This document shows, piece by piece, positions 1 to 11,906 of a stretch of 64,000 nt of DNA. The stretch is from contig NC_063071.1 in the NCBI RefSeq assembly GCF_022605165.1, positions 1,674,001 to 1,738,000 on the forward strand, written 5' to 3'. The notes beneath the pieces were generated by a model that was not told the DNA's origin, did no database searches, and was given only the letters and a program-made list of their open reading frames with translations. The position numbers and the translations under genes were made by a program. Position 1 is the stretch's first letter. Each line of letters opens with the position of its first letter. The DNA comes from Purpureocillium takamizusanense (lineage: Eukaryota > Ascomycota > Sordariomycetes > Hypocreales > Ophiocordycipitaceae).

Positions 1-872
1 CCCCCGAGGCGCCTGTACCTGGCATCGCGCCTCTGTTGACAGCGGGAGGCATTTTCACCTCAGGCTGCTTGCTACTGCATGCATGGAGGTAGTGCGTCCT
101 GCAGCGCGCCGCCCCGACTGGTCGACCTGTCTCTCTGCCCTGGGCCCCTTGACCTGTGTTGCAGCCTCGAGCACTGCACTTCTTGGGCTGTCGTCACCAC
201 ACCAGCGGCTCTTTTTATAAGCCTGTGCCCGCCCCGGCTGCTTCCCGTCCGTTGTTCCTACCTTACCTTGCCGACCAGTTGCCAGCCAAGCCCCGCACCC
301 TCATCACCCCTCCAAGCCCCAGCCAGCAGCAGCACCACCTCAGGCACTGAGTACCTCAAGCGAGCACTGAGCACTGAGCACTTGGAGCGCTGGGCACTGA
401 GGCTGCGTTGCCAAAACACCCGCCTCGCAAACACCTCGTCACCTTTGTTTCTACTCCCCGCCGCTTCCCTTCCCTGAATACACCAGCGTGCATCTGCGAC
501 GCATCGCCCAGACTGATTGTGACCCTGCTCAGGCCACCACTCGACTGCGTCCTCAGCCGACCTCGCCCCCTCTGCCGTGACGCACCCGTCTGTCGTCACA
601 GAGCCTCGAATACGCCCAGCGTCGGCAGATCGCCACTCACGCACGCCTTGACTCCCTCCTATCGCGGTCGCGATTGAAGCTCGCAGCCCGCCGGTCACCC
701 GCAACCCCCGTCGCGATTTGGCGTACGGCACACGTATATCTCGCACCAAGCCTCGAGCTCGTTGCCCACCACGGCCCACGCCAACGCCCGTTACCTTGTA
801 CGCCCCGCTCGTCGACGCTCCACGCGCCAATATATCAAGCCTCGGTAGCACCGGCTGTCTGACGTCCCCAGC
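1..872. promoter_or_regulatory. Upstream region and 5' leader of the GSK3 gene
   Basis: No coding region is supported here. The stretch is cytosine-rich and pyrimidine-biased on the plus strand, especially 100-480. It also carries a short direct repetition of gcactga units at about 343-403 (gcactgag occurs four times). Short open frames exist, but none matches a family I know and none has splice sites that join into one. It most likely holds the promoter and a long leader of the kinase gene that starts at 873. Confidence 0.5.
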
Positions 873-2346
873 ATGTCGTCTCATAGACCCAACGCATTCA
901 ATAGCCTCAGGATGGGGGGTGAGTCCGACCGGCTGTTCCCCCGCGTTCCGTGCTCCCGTCTCTTGGCTAACGGACCTTCGCAGAAGTGATTCGTGAGAAA
1001 GTCCAGGATGGAATCACGGGCGAAACCCGAGACCTACAATATACGCAATGCAAGATTGTCGGAAATGGATCCTTTGGTGTTGTCTTCCAGACCAAGCTTT
1101 CCCCTTCAGGCGAGGACGCCGCTATCAAGCGTGTTCTGCAAGACAAGAGATTCAAGGTATGCCTCGAGCAGACCGTGGTCCGCGACTTCCTTCACATGCG
1201 AGATGCTAACGACCTCTACAGAACCGCGAGCTGCAAATCATGCGCATTGTCAGGCACCCCAACATTGTGCAATTGAAGGCATTTTACTACTCCAACGGCG
1301 AGCGCGTGAGCTTCCTGAACCCGTGAGCTGATTCGTTTGGCTTTGCTGACTGGTGACACAGAAGGACGAAGTTTATCTCAACCTCGTTCAAGAATTTGTT
1401 CCCGAGACCGTCTACAGAGCATCGCGATTCTTCAACAAGATGAAGACGACCATGCCCATCCTCGAGGTCAAGCTCTACATTTACCAACTCTTCCGGGCTC
1501 TGGCCTACATCCACTCACAAGGCATCTGCCACCGCGACATTAAGCCTCAGAACCTCCTGCTCGACCCGAATAGCGGTATCTTGAAGTTGTGCGACTTTGG
1601 CAGCGCGAAGATCTTGGTCGAGAACGAGCCCAATGTTTCGTACATCTGTTCCCGATACTACCGCGCCCCTGAGCTCATTTTTGGCGCCACAAACTACACG
1701 ACCAAGATTGGTTAGTTGCCCGTTCTTCGTCCAAAAAACTTAGGCTAATTGATTGCAGATGTTTGGTCCACCGGTTGCGTCATGGCTGAGCTCATGCTCG
1801 GACAACCACTGTTTCCCGGCGAGTCAGGCATTGATCAGTTGGTTGAAATTATCAAGGTGCTCGGTACGCCGACGCGTGAGCAGATTCGCACTATGAATCC
1901 GAACTACATGGAGCACAAGTTCCCCCAGATCAAGCCTCACCCGTTCAACAAGGTGTTCCGCAAGGCCGACGCCAACGCCATTGATCTCATCGCCCGACTC
2001 CTTGAGTACACGCCGACAGAGAGACAATCTGCCATTGACGCCATGGTTCACCCTTTCTTTGACGAACTGCGCGAACCCAGCACTAAGCTGCCCGACTCGA
2101 GGCACGGTTCTGGCCAGCTTCGTGATCTTCCTGCCCTCTTCGACTTCTCCCGACACGGTAAGTGTATCTTTGAACGTGCAAAACCATGCACGTGGCTGAC
2201 TCGAATGGACAGAACTATCCATTGCACCGAACCTGAACCCGCAGCTCGTACCGGCTCACATCAAGCCCGTCTTGGCGTCTCAAGGACTCGACATCGACAA
2301 CTTCACACCGATGACGAAGCAAGAGATGATGGCCAAGCTGGACTGA
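873..2346 (+). CDS. gsk3: Glycogen synthase kinase 3 (GSK3/shaggy-type Ser/Thr kinase)
   Basis: Six exons (873-918, 984-1156, 1222-1305, 1362-1710, 1759-2157, 2213-2346) join into a 394-aa protein, the usual length of fungal GSK3. The start is MSSHRPNAF. Visible kinase landmarks in order: glycine loop [12 protein letters not shown]-type lysine in [10 protein letters not shown], catalytic loop [18 protein letters not shown], the activation-loop tyrosine in [12 protein letters not shown] that GSK3 autophosphorylates, and [12 protein letters not shown]. The arginine of the CSRYYRAPE stretch helps form the pocket that binds primed substrates. Family knowledge: it phosphorylates substrates pre-phosphorylated at +4 and acts in growth, stress and developmental signalling in cytoplasm and nucleus. 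Nothing is missing. Five introns of 48-65 nt carry standard borders. Identity is essentially certain; the exact start is likely because exon 1 joins cleanly. Confidence 0.96.
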
Positions 2347-3667
2347 TCTCCAACGATTCCGGAATGGATTGAGGTAGACCAAGTTCAGCCACGAAAAGCG
2401 CGTGGCGGTCTCGGAACAAACATCTGCCCGCATCCACTCCTGGCATCGCATTACGGAGGATGCTGTAGGTAATGACTCGATACGCGAACCTGATCGGGAG
2501 ATCGGCAAAGGGAAACGTAGCCTCGGTGCTCGTGGCGTCCGGGCGGGACTGGCACATGTGTTCCACTCGGCGGCAGCAGACGATATTCGCAAGTATGCGT
2601 GAGAGAGAGACAGAGAGATTGGCTGGGCAGCCACGCTCTCGCTCAGGGGGCAGGCCGGCTTGCGTCGTGAGCCTTCGCATCGATGCCACTGGCTGTGGCT
2701 GGCATTCGCTGCCGCTCGCACGGGTAGGGGAACATGCTTGCTGTCTTGGCAAGACAGAAATCACCTTTAAGACCACGTTTCGACGCATGAGACGCATGGC
2801 TTTCACTTTCCTTTTTCCTTTTTGTTCGCGTATTAGGGCGCCCGGCAATCCTGCTGTGCCCGGAGGGAAGGCCGTGCTGACCTTGCTCTACGCTGACCAG
2901 CTCGTGCGGTCGTTGTGAGCCCCGATTGCCATTCCACAGGTTAGGCTCTGGACAGCTGTCTGGCTACACTCGAACCGGGCATGCGATCTGTTACAGTTGG
3001 GATGGGACCGGGGTGGGCCTGGTCTGGTCTGGAGTATACCGCCGGAACGGCACGCAGCGTGCTATGTCAGATTGGTGTCGATGCGAGGTATGGTGATGAG
3101 GCCATGGGGCGAGCCGTGAGGCTGGCGTAGTATTCGAAGCTCAAAAGAAAAGAAAAAGAGGTTCCTGAATTCGGGGTTTTTTTTTTGATATACCTACGGA
3201 CTGGAGTGGCCAGAGGCCTAAGGTTAGTCTCCTGCGGGGCGGTCCTGGGGCGCAGGGCAAATGTACGGCAGCTTCAGGATAGCGGCAAGAGGTCGAAGCT
3301 CATACGATATAAGTCATTGATGGAAGAGGTTACGTCAGTAGCTCTTCTTCTGTATATTGACAACGGGCTCCGAGCCGTGCTCTTCGATTACGTCGACCCG
3401 GGCGTGGTCGCTGGTTTATGATGCCTCAGGCAACACGAGGCGTTGTGTCGACGATGCGTGCTGTGTCACAGCCACAGCGCACGGCCACATGTGGCTGTAC
3501 AGGACAAAGAGACAGCAAGCCCGACTTGATATTTTGTGGAGCCTTGGTTTCTGAAGCTTTAGCATGCCATGCGTGACGCCAAAACCACCCGCGCGCATCA
3601 TCCTCGTTCGCGTCACATCTCCATTGAACATTGCTAGACACCCACTAGCCGCGTGCAACCGACCGCA
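2347..3667. other. Intergenic region between the GSK3 and CBP80 genes
   Basis: No gene supported. It holds the 3' end of the kinase transcript and the promoter of the cap-binding gene. A T8-10 tract lies at about 3177-3186. The remaining open frames, such as 2472-2918, are short, lack splice partners and show no recognisable protein. Confidence 0.5.
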
Positions 3668-6262
3668 ATGGCCGACTACGATAGACGCCAGTCTAGTGGT
3701 TACGGAAATCGCAAAAGGCGATACAGAGGTGAGCAACGCAAGCTACTGAATCGAGCGCGTGGAGTCCCGTCTGCTGACTTGGGTAGATGACGACGATAAC
3801 TACGATCGCCGGCAGCAGCGCCGAAGGATTGACTCTGCGCCTGTGCCTGTACGTCTTCGCCGGCAGCTTCTGGGCATTGCCGATTCCCCGCTGCGGGACT
3901 GGGGCACCGAGGTCCAGTCCATCGCACGGATGATTACAGACAACCACGATGACGAGCAGCTGCGCAATACCTTTCTCGACCTCGCGATGCAGCTGGCCGT
4001 CGAGCAGCCGCTGAAGACTCCATTCGTAGCTGGCGTGGTTCTGGTTGCAAACGCCACCAACCCCGAGCTCGCGGCGAAGACTCTCGGCCGTCTTTCGCAG
4101 GCAATCGACAGCAACATCTCGCAAGGGGAGTGGCGGCAGGTCAAGCTCCTTCTCAAGTTCCTGGCATGTCTCCAGCCGTGCTTGGAAGGCGATGGCGTGT
4201 TTCCGCTGCTCGAGGAGCTATTCAGCCGAGCAGCCGACTTGCAAACGGCGAGCTCCGACGACGTAAGTTGTCCTACATCCCAACGCCGCGCCACACGCCA
4301 GAGCAGGGACGCTAAGTTGCAGGATAGACTATTGGCACGGAGCTCGTTAAAATTATTCTCCTGACAATCCCGTACGCCATGGCGGCGGCACCGGAGCAAT
4401 TTCAACAGAAGGCGGCGGATCTGATGGAGAAGACCGACATCATCGCGTCGGAACCACACGCGCTCCAGGCACTGGTGGACCCCTACCATCCCGAGGGCAA
4501 GCAGGAGAGCCCATCGGCAACACTGAGCCTGTGCATGCTGCTGCAGAAGCAGCTGCAGGCCGAGGCGTCCAAGAGCTGGGAGCTTGCTTGCCTGCCTCGC
4601 CCCTGGCAGCTACCGCTGGAGGAGATCGAGGCCCAAGACAAGGTCGCCAACGCAACGAAACACGCTCTGCCATCCATCACTGTCCCGGCTACGGTGATTG
4701 CGGGTCCTCGTCCGCTTTTCCCGGAGGTCTGGCTCTCCGTCTACTCCGAGCAAGACGTCGAGTCGGTGCCGGGGACCTCCACGCTGGCTTCGTCACTGAT
4801 CCGAGACGGCCTCGTTGACACCATCAACGTGCTCGATTTCAACAGGCACGCTGTTGCTAGATACCTCACGGATCTTGACTGCTACTTTGCCGATGGCACG
4901 TTCGTCAAGCGCGCGACGCCGTTCGACGAGCTGCGGAATTTCCCCACTGGCCGCAACACGTGGAAGCCAGAAGACGTGGCCGTTGATACCGTCTTTTCAC
5001 AGCTCTTCCAGCTGCCCAAGCCTGAGCGCAAGGTCGTTTATTACCACTCTGTACTGACAGAGGCCTGCAAGCTTGCTCCGGCTGCCATCGCGCCAAGCCT
5101 CGGCAGAGCTATAAGATATCTCTACCGGAACAGCGCGCGACTGGATTTGGAGCTCAGCTATCGGTTCCTTGACTGGTTCTCCCACCATCTCAGCAACTTT
5201 GGCTTCACCTGGAAGTGGGCTGAGTGGGAGGAAGACACGGACCTCCCTGAGCTACATCCTCGGACGTGGTTCCTGATCGGAGCGTTGGACAAGGAGGTCA
5301 GGCTTAGCTTCGCGCCGCGCATTGAAAAGACCGTCCCTGAGCCGTACAAGAAGCTCATCGGCCCCGAGAAGGAGAAGGACGTCCCGGATTTCAAGTACAA
5401 AAATCCTGGTAGGCGCCCGGACCTTTCGCTCTCTAATGACCATGTAGGCTGACCCCGCAATCCCATAGCAACGCCATTCTCTGCCGAGGGTATGGAGATT
5501 GGCGCCATGCTTCGACGCAAGGCACCCGATGAAGAGTTCCAGTCCGTCATTGACAGCATCCAGACGCAGGCCAACGCGCAGGCTCTGGACCCCGTCGTGG
5601 CTAGCACAGAGGTTTTTATGACGGCCGTGTGTTGGGTGGGTTCCAAGTCCCTTAGCCATGTTCTGGCCTGTATCGATCGGACCAAGGGCAGGCTGATCGA
5701 TGCCGGCTCTGCGTCGCCTGCCGCTCGGGCGCAGATCGTGTCGGCCGTTATGGACTACTGGCATGCGCACCCGGGCGTGGCGCTGAGCATCATCGAGAAA
5801 CTGCTCAACTACGCGATCCTAACACCGTACTCCATCGTCGACTGGGCCCTTGCGGGTAGCACGCCCATCAACGGCGCGGATGGCGGCGAGTCCCTCGGCC
5901 GGCCGCACATCTTCGAGCTCGTGTCCAATACCGTCGCCAAGGTGAGCGGCCGCGTGCGCCACCTCCTCATCTCGCCCGACACGGACGATGAGACGCGCGA
6001 AAGAGAGGTCAAGGCCATGCAGGAGCTGTTCCGTGTGGCCAACGACGCGCTCGCCAGTTGGGCGGGCGGCAGCAAGGACGAGCTCATGGAGGAGGGCGAC
6101 GGCTCAAGCGACAAGGAAGCCGCGATCCGCCGCTGGGGCCAGCGCTGGCTGAGGGTGTACCAGCGCCTGGCGGCCATTGAGGACGCGTTTGCGTTGGAGG
6201 CGTCCAAAGCCAAGGCGGACAAGATGGATACTGCTGTCGCGGATGGCGTGGATGGTGCTTGA
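3668..6262 (+). CDS. cbp80: Nuclear cap-binding complex subunit 1 (CBP80, MIF4G-type)
   Basis: Four exons (3668-3728, 3787-4262, 4328-5408, 5469-6262) give 803 aa, the normal size for CBP80. The start MADYDRRQ is followed by an acidic/arginine-rich leader. The first MIF4G-like helical block includes LRDWGTEVQSIARMI and later DTIGTELVKIILLTIPYA. The middle domain has LPKPERKVVYYHSVL and the C-terminal domain includes the block around ALSIIEKLLNYAIL. Family role: with CBP20 it binds the m7G cap of nascent RNA polymerase II transcripts in the nucleus and promotes splicing, 3' processing and export. For the second intron I use the acceptor ending at 4327 (tag) rather than the cag at 4322, because only this keeps the conserved frame. 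The third intron (5409-5468) is ordinary. Confidence 0.93.
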
Positions 6263-7073
6263 TGACACGGCGGATGTTGTTGCATCTTCGCCTGGTTTGC
6301 TTCATCGTTGCTTTGGTCGTTGCTTTGCGTTTCAGAGCCCGCCACAGGATGGGGCCCGGTAAGGTTTCCGCAAGGGCAGGACTGGGGAGGGGCCAAAATA
6401 GGATTGTACAATAATCTTTCAGTCTGGCAGGGGCCGCGTTTAGAAAACGTTGCCACGACGGAGGGGTCATGCGTTATCGAGACTTGCCACGCACCACCAC
6501 ATGCACACGTCACGTCTGTCGGGCTCATGAGAGTCTACTCCGCACCAGCCCAGTCATGGCTCTTTGTTTCGGCAACGAAACATCGCTGCTGACGGTCCTT
6601 ATTTCCGGCGAGACGATGGCCTCGTATATACCTTGGGCCTGTAGTCCTCGCATGCACGCCACTTGATGATTCATTCCGCCACGGCCCGTGAACGCTACCG
6701 CGAAAGCCAGCCAGCCATCCAGACGCCCGGTATCATCCATCCATCCCTCAAGAAAAGCCAAAATGGGAAAAACAAAAAGTCCAAGGCCGGTCGGTGCTGC
6801 CCAACACCGGCCAAACGCATGCGCACACCACACAACACGCGCAAAGACGACTCTGAAGAAACGCCGCCGCCGCCGCCGCCGCCGTTATTGATGGCAAAAA
6901 ACTCCGTTTCCCAGCTCCAAAAAGAGAGGTAATCTCCAAGCCCCGACAGACAAACAGACAGAACTGGGACTCTCGTATCCCGATCTCAAGCGGCCCCATT
7001 GATGCGCCGGAAGTGAGATTTTAAAGAGGGCCAACCCAGAGAACGAAGCAAAGTCAGTCGTCACCCGTCACAG
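6263..7073. other. Convergent 3' region between the CBP80 and RFTS-domain genes
   Basis: No gene supported. The two flanking genes converge here, so it should hold both 3' UTRs. A GCC trinucleotide microsatellite (about seven units) lies at 6862-6884 and an A-rich patch at 6760-6790. Nothing else is recognised. Confidence 0.5.
6862..6884. repeat. GCC trinucleotide microsatellite
   Basis: About seven consecutive gcc units in the intergenic region downstream of the CBP80 gene. They fall in no supported coding frame. Confidence 0.8.
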
Positions 7074-9442
7074 TCACACTATCAGTTTCCGTTTGATTGG
7101 TTGGGGAACCGCCAGCCCGGTAGCATCGGCCTGGTGCTGCTGGCTCCGGTCGCCCAGGCGCTTGATCTTCTCGAGCAGGTGACTGCGACCACGTTAGAGT
7201 ATGGATCTTGTCTGCAACGGGGTGCGGGGACCGGCGGAACTGCCGCACGTAGCCCCTGAAATCAGGAACAGCAGACGGTCCACTGGGACCTGATGCGGCA
7301 CCGCTCTCCGGGGGCGACGGCCGCCCGGGAGGTGCCGGGCGGCCGACTTGGTTGCGGAGAGACCGCGCTCTCTGCGGGCTGCTCGGCGGGGGCTTCAAGT
7401 CTACAAGAATGAGGAATGGAGGAAAAAATGCGTATCGTGCGTACTTTATAGGCATGTGGCCGCCTCGGCTCTCTGTCACGGCGAGGCTGACCCTCTCCAG
7501 CTGCTGCTCGTGGTCTCGGAAGTGGTCCCGGATGCGTGTCTGGCAGTCGTCTCCGCCGCGGACAATATAATCGCAGCCGTCTTGGTCGCAAAGCCACGTA
7601 CCCTCAGGGCCATGGGGCACTGTAGAGGGAATCTTTTCGGCTCGTATAACGAGGGGTATGGGCTCTGGGCTCGATGTCTGCGGGGCTCCATTCGCCACGA
7701 CACCGGCGGAGAGGACGCCGTCCATGGCATCGTCTTCATCAGAGAAGAAGTGCGACTTCTTGGCTCCCGCCTCTTCCGATTCGGAATCGGTCTCGAACTG
7801 AGAGCGGGGCCGCTTCTTGGTGGAAATGGGCCGCAGACTGCTCTTGGGGCGACCCTTGAGGCCTTTGCCGTGGGGTGCGGGCGTGCTGTCGGAAGCGTCA
7901 TCGTCGTCGGCTCGGCTGCCGGACGCGTGATGCGTCTGCGGGTGCGTATGGTCTTGTTTCACCACCCGAGACATCTGCTTCCGCGGCACCATGCCGACCG
8001 GGAAATCGGACATCTTGTAGGCGGCTGTTTGAAATTCTGTTCGCGACAGCTCTTGAAGGAACGACCAGAATTCATGCGATTGCCACTTGCTTGCGTCTAA
8101 AGTCCGTAGAAGATCGGACGCGTGGTAGTGCAAGACTTCCTTTACAGGCACCTTGTAGCACCCCGAAGTACCGTCCTTGTAAGTGGGAAACTTGTATGCA
8201 AAGTAGAGCTTGCTGATAACCGCATTGGCAAGAAGACCCCTTTTTTTGCCGACTTGCTCGTCATAGATGATGTCCAGTGCCCTCAGCACCGAGGCCAAGG
8301 GTGTATCGTCGCCATCAGTTGCGCCAGTAGAGGGCTGGGCAGGAGTTGCGGCCGGCAATACCACTGGCTGTGACGCTGTCGATGCATCAGGGTCCTGGAT
8401 CACGTTTGCATCGGCTCTCGAGGCCCGGATCGTAGTAGGCTGAGCGACGGTCTTGTTGACAGGGACCACGATGGAGCTGGATCTCTTGGGCAGGTTTTGC
8501 GACGGGCTGTCGGCGCTCACTTTTGGGGTGAAGGGTGTGAGACTTTGTTGCGGTATTGGGCTGAGGGCCGTGGTTGAGGGTACCGGCGACAGCTTGCGGG
8601 GGTTGTCAAGTACGTCCTTGATCGTCTTCACAAGATCCTGCGACTCGTTAGTTACGCAGAGTGCGCATAATTCCATCAAACTCACTGCATGCTCTGCTGT
8701 AAGCCAACGACAGAAGGCTGTGGCGGACCAGCCAAAGGGATCTTGCTGGAATTTGCTAATGAAGAAGCCAGCGTGCTCATGACAACGCTTCATGACCTCT
8801 TCCACGGTACTGCCGTCGCCGACGCTCAGGGCATATTTGAAGAAGACTCCCGAGAGCTCGTCCATCAAGTCGAGCGGCTTTGTCTTCTTTGCCTTCCTAG
8901 GCGGCTGCTCGCTGTATATGTCCTGGAGGGTGTAGTAGAGGGTTGTCGCCTCGCACATCTTTCGGTGTAATTCGCGATATCTGGGCGCTGGGTTGATCTC
9001 GTACCAACCGCCCTTTCCAGAAACCCATATGATGGGCTGGCCGTCGGGGGACTCGCCGATGGAGTAAGTGATACATTGGCGGATCTCGATGGGAGTTGAG
9101 CTCCGGACTCTCATGATCACTTTAACGTAAATGTCAGCAGGACGCGTGGCGATGCGTAGAGGAGTGTTTGCACGTACGGTGGCTCCTTTGCGACACATCG
9201 TCGATGATGAGGTTGCCGCGGACGAGAAAGGGCCCTCTGATGCCCACGTGCAGCGCATTCTCGAGCGACTGGCCATCCTTGTTCAGGACGACGGCATCTC
9301 TCAGCTCGAATATGGGCCAATCGTCGGGCGACTGGTCCTTGGGGACGGAGCGCACGACCGAGACCTCTTGTCGCCAACGGATCTGGCTCTCGTCGACGCT
9401 CTCTACGCTTGACGTGGAGGCACGACGCCGTCGTCCCACCAT
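7074..9442 (-). CDS. RFTS-domain (Dnmt1 replication-foci) and zinc-finger protein, Raf2-like
   Basis: Three exons on the minus strand (9442-9178, 9119-7445, 7182-7074) give 682 aa starting MVGRRRRAST. Residues about 38-180 read as the replication-foci targeting domain: DWPIFELRDAVVLNKDG, GIRGPFLVRG, YSIGESPDGQPIIWVSG and a tyrosine-rich helical part. A long Ser/Pro/Lys-rich linker follows. A C2H2-type finger comes next, with Cys599, Cys604, His621 and His625. The last exon encodes the basic tail HLLEKIKRLGD...IKRKLIV. There is no methyltransferase domain. Known relatives with an RFTS plus zinc finger include fission-yeast Raf2, a Cul4-Rik1 (CLRC) component needed for H3K9 methylation, so a heterochromatin role is inferred. 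The last intron is 262 nt and stays open if retained. The domain call is firm; orthology to Raf2 or Neurospora DIM-7 is not proven. Confidence 0.85.
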
Positions 9443-10364
9443 TGCGCCAACTTCAGACCCTAGGTAACGATGAGGGAGTCATGGATGTCGGCTATGGCGC
9501 TCTGCCGTGAAAGTGCGTGGCGGTCGAGATGGAGGTGTGCTCGCGTCGCGATGAAAGACGGTTCGGAGCAAGCCAGGCGAACAGGTTGGACTTGCGGGTG
9601 GGCGCTGACGAAGCCAGAATGTGTGTGGTGCTAGCGACGAGAGCAGGCGTTTGCGATCCAGCGGTAGAGGCAGCAATGTAAGGCGAAAAAATAGGATGGT
9701 TGCGTGAGCGCGTGACGCGGCGGTGCGGTGATGGTGATGGAGGATGCAAGAGGGACGATGCGAGTTTGGCGTGGTCAAGTGGCGGGGCATCGTTCATCAA
9801 CGCCTCCACTGGCGGTGGGAGTCGCGTTGAGCTGCTGGGCGTTGTCGCGCTGCAGCGCAGGTCCCCGCGACACTTCCAGGTTGCCCGCGCGCTGGGCGAC
9901 TACTAAAGGTAATAAACGGGACCCATTCCAGTGTCAAAAGCAGCGGGCACCTGCCCGGCACCGGGATGGAGGCTGCTCATGGTGGGGTGCACCCAGGGCC
10001 TTTGCCTCCAATGGAGGCCGCTACTAACTATTGTCCTAGATTCGGGCTCGGCTTTCATTGATTGACCAAACTCCAGGCCATTGACTGGGCGTGCCCGCTA
10101 AAAATTCAGCGCCCCGACCGACCTTGTAACTTTTTTTTTTCTTTAGGTAGTTAGCAGCACCGGCGCCCGCGTGCCTCGTGCAACTGTTCCGTGCCATCAG
10201 CGCGAATTGCATCTTTGGTCCCTTTTGCTTCGCGATCACAAGCCGACTTGAGAAGGGGCGCAAGCTGTCGTCGCCTTCTGTCTATTCTTACTGCGCTCCC
10301 CTGCCTTATCCTCCACCTGTGCGACCTCGAGGCTCGCATGCGCCGAGCCGCAAACGTGGTCAAG
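9443..10364. promoter_or_regulatory. Divergent promoter region between the RFTS-domain and Pus4 genes
   Basis: Two divergent genes share this region of about 920 bp. A T-rich tract at 10131-10142 is the most obvious element. Open frames on both strands (for example 9479-9809 reverse, 9700-10027 forward) are short and GC-driven, without recognisable domains. The frame upstream of 10365 is open back to 10191, so a longer N-terminus for the plus-strand gene is possible but unsupported. Confidence 0.45.
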
Positions 10365-11906
10365 ATGGCTTCGGACGTCGTCCGCGATGGCGTCTTCGGT
10401 ATGCTCTCCCTCGCTCTCATCTTTGGGGGATGCCATTGCTGGGCGTGTTTCATGCTGACCGTGTGTCTCCAAGCCGTCAACAAGCCCTGTGGCATGAGCT
10501 CTGCACAAGTGATCCGCGAGTGCCAGCAACAGTTCAACCCCTCCGCCTTCTTCAAGCCCATGATCGAAGCCGAGATCACTAAGCGCCTTAAGGAGTCAGG
10601 TGGCCAGTTCAGGCGCCGCAAGATGGAGAAGAGGGCCTCCCAGGTCAAGATTGGCCATGGCGGCACCCTGGATCCCCTCGCTACCGGTGTGCTCATCCTC
10701 GGCGTCGGCACCGCGACCAAGCTGCTCCCGCAGTTTCTCGACTGCACCAAATCGTACGAAACCATTGTCATCTTTGGTGCTACCACAGACACTTACGATC
10801 GAGTTGGGCGCATAATCACGAAACGGCCATACGACCACATAACAAGAGAAAAGGTGGAGAAGGAGCTCGAGAGCTTCCGCGGCAAGCAAATACAAATTCC
10901 TCCGTTATACTCGGCTCTTAAGATGAACGGCAAGCCCCTCTATGAGTACGCCCGCGAAGGGAAGCCCATCCCTCGTGAGATTCAAGGCAGAGAAGTGGAC
11001 GCTCTCGAGGTCGAGCTCGTCGAGTGGTACGAGCCCGGCACCCACGAGCACCGGTGGCCCCTGGAGGAGGCAGGCGCCGCGGAGCGTAACCTCGCCGAGC
11101 AGGTTTGGCGGGTCAAGAAGATGCAGGAGGAGTCGATGAAGCTCACGCCCGAGGAGAAGGAGGTGGACGATCAAGCCATCGCGGAGCACGAATCTTTCAA
11201 GCGAAAGTTTGAGGAGCGACAGGACGAGCTTATTCGCGACAAGCCCCACAAGAAGAAGAAGCCTGGCAAGGACCTGATGATGTCGGGTGCCCTCGGCGCG
11301 CTGCCCCAGCCTACATACTCGAGCAAGGGATCGAACCTGGTGCCGCCGTCGCCGGACAAGGATACGCCTCCGCCGTGGACGGACAAGGGCCCCGCGGCTT
11401 GCAAAATCCGGCTGACGGTGACGTCTGGATACTACGTCCGGAGCTTCTGCCATGACCTGGGCATGAAGCTGGGGTCCGGAGGTATCATGGCCGAGCTGTG
11501 CCGCACCCGCCAGAGCGACTTCACCGTCGGCGGAACTAACACGCTCGAGTTTGACGAGCTGGCCAAGGGCGAGGAGGTCTGGGGCCCGCGGGTGGCCGAC
11601 ATGCTGGCGCGCTGGAACGGCGAGCCCGCGGGCCACTGGCCCGGAACGACGGTCTCACCTGACAAGTCCCCGTTCAAGAAGCACAGCCAGAAGCACGACT
11701 TCTCGACCAAGGCTGAGGCCCCCATGACCAACGGCACATCAGACAAGCGTAAGCGCTCCTCCCCGTCGGACGACGAAGCTCCCTCCTCGCCGCGCAAGGT
11801 CACCGCCCTTCCGGCCGCGCACGACGACGCCAAGCCCGACCTGCAGGCCAGCAACAGCCAGACGCGGTCCGATGACGAGAAGTCGTGGAGCGGCATCGAA
11901 GACTAA
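10365..11906 (+). CDS. pus4: tRNA pseudouridine synthase Pus4 (TruB family)
   Basis: Two exons (10365-10398, 10474-11906) give 488 aa. The splice joins GVF to AVNKPCGMSSAQ, which restores the first TruB motif. The catalytic motif GGTLDPLATGVL carries the nucleophilic aspartate at about residue 78. Later motifs are SYETIVIFGATTDTYD, IPPLYSALKMNGKPLYEYAR and VTSGYYVRSFCHDLG. Family role: it makes pseudouridine 55 in the T-loop of tRNAs in nucleus or cytoplasm and mitochondria, as yeast Pus4 does. Like other fungal members it has a long Lys/Glu-rich insertion (about 11050-11380) and a Ser/Lys-rich tail. Start: the ATG at 10365 fits family N-termini. An in-frame ATG at 10338 would add nine residues. 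Confidence 0.93.
   Translation: MASDVVRDGVFGMLSLALIFGGCHCWACFMLTVCLQAVNKPCGMSSAQVIRECQQQFNPSAFFKPMIEAEITKRLKESGGQFRRRKMEKRASQVKIGHGGTLDPLATGVLILGVGTATKLLPQFLDCTKSYETIVIFGATTDTYDRVGRIITKRPYDHITREKVEKELESFRGKQIQIPPLYSALKMNGKPLYEYAREGKPIPREIQGREVDALEVELVEWYEPGTHEHRWPLEEAGAAERNLAEQVWRVKKMQEESMKLTPEEKEVDDQAIAEHESFKRKFEERQDELIRDKPHKKKKPGKDLMMSGALGALPQPTYSSKGSNLVPPSPDKDTPPPWTDKGPAACKIRLTVTSGYYVRSFCHDLGMKLGSGGIMAELCRTRQSDFTVGGTNTLEFDELAKGEEVWGPRVADMLARWNGEPAGHWPGTTVSPDKSPFKKHSQKHDFSTKAEAPMTNGTSDKRKRSSPSDDEAPSSPRKVTALPAAHDDAKPDLQASNSQTRSDDEKSWSGIED

Noticed and set aside
2960..3010. Possible tRNA B box on the minus strand (ggttcgagt)
   Set aside because: The bases after the box do not pair to close a T stem, and no cloverleaf can be completed.
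5252..5770. Antisense frames within the cap-binding protein gene
   Set aside because: They overlap the well-supported CBP80 exons and span its third intron without any recognisable product.
10905..11896. Long antisense frames opposite the Pus4 gene
   Set aside because: They are shadows of strongly biased GC-ending codons on the plus strand, where all TruB motifs lie.
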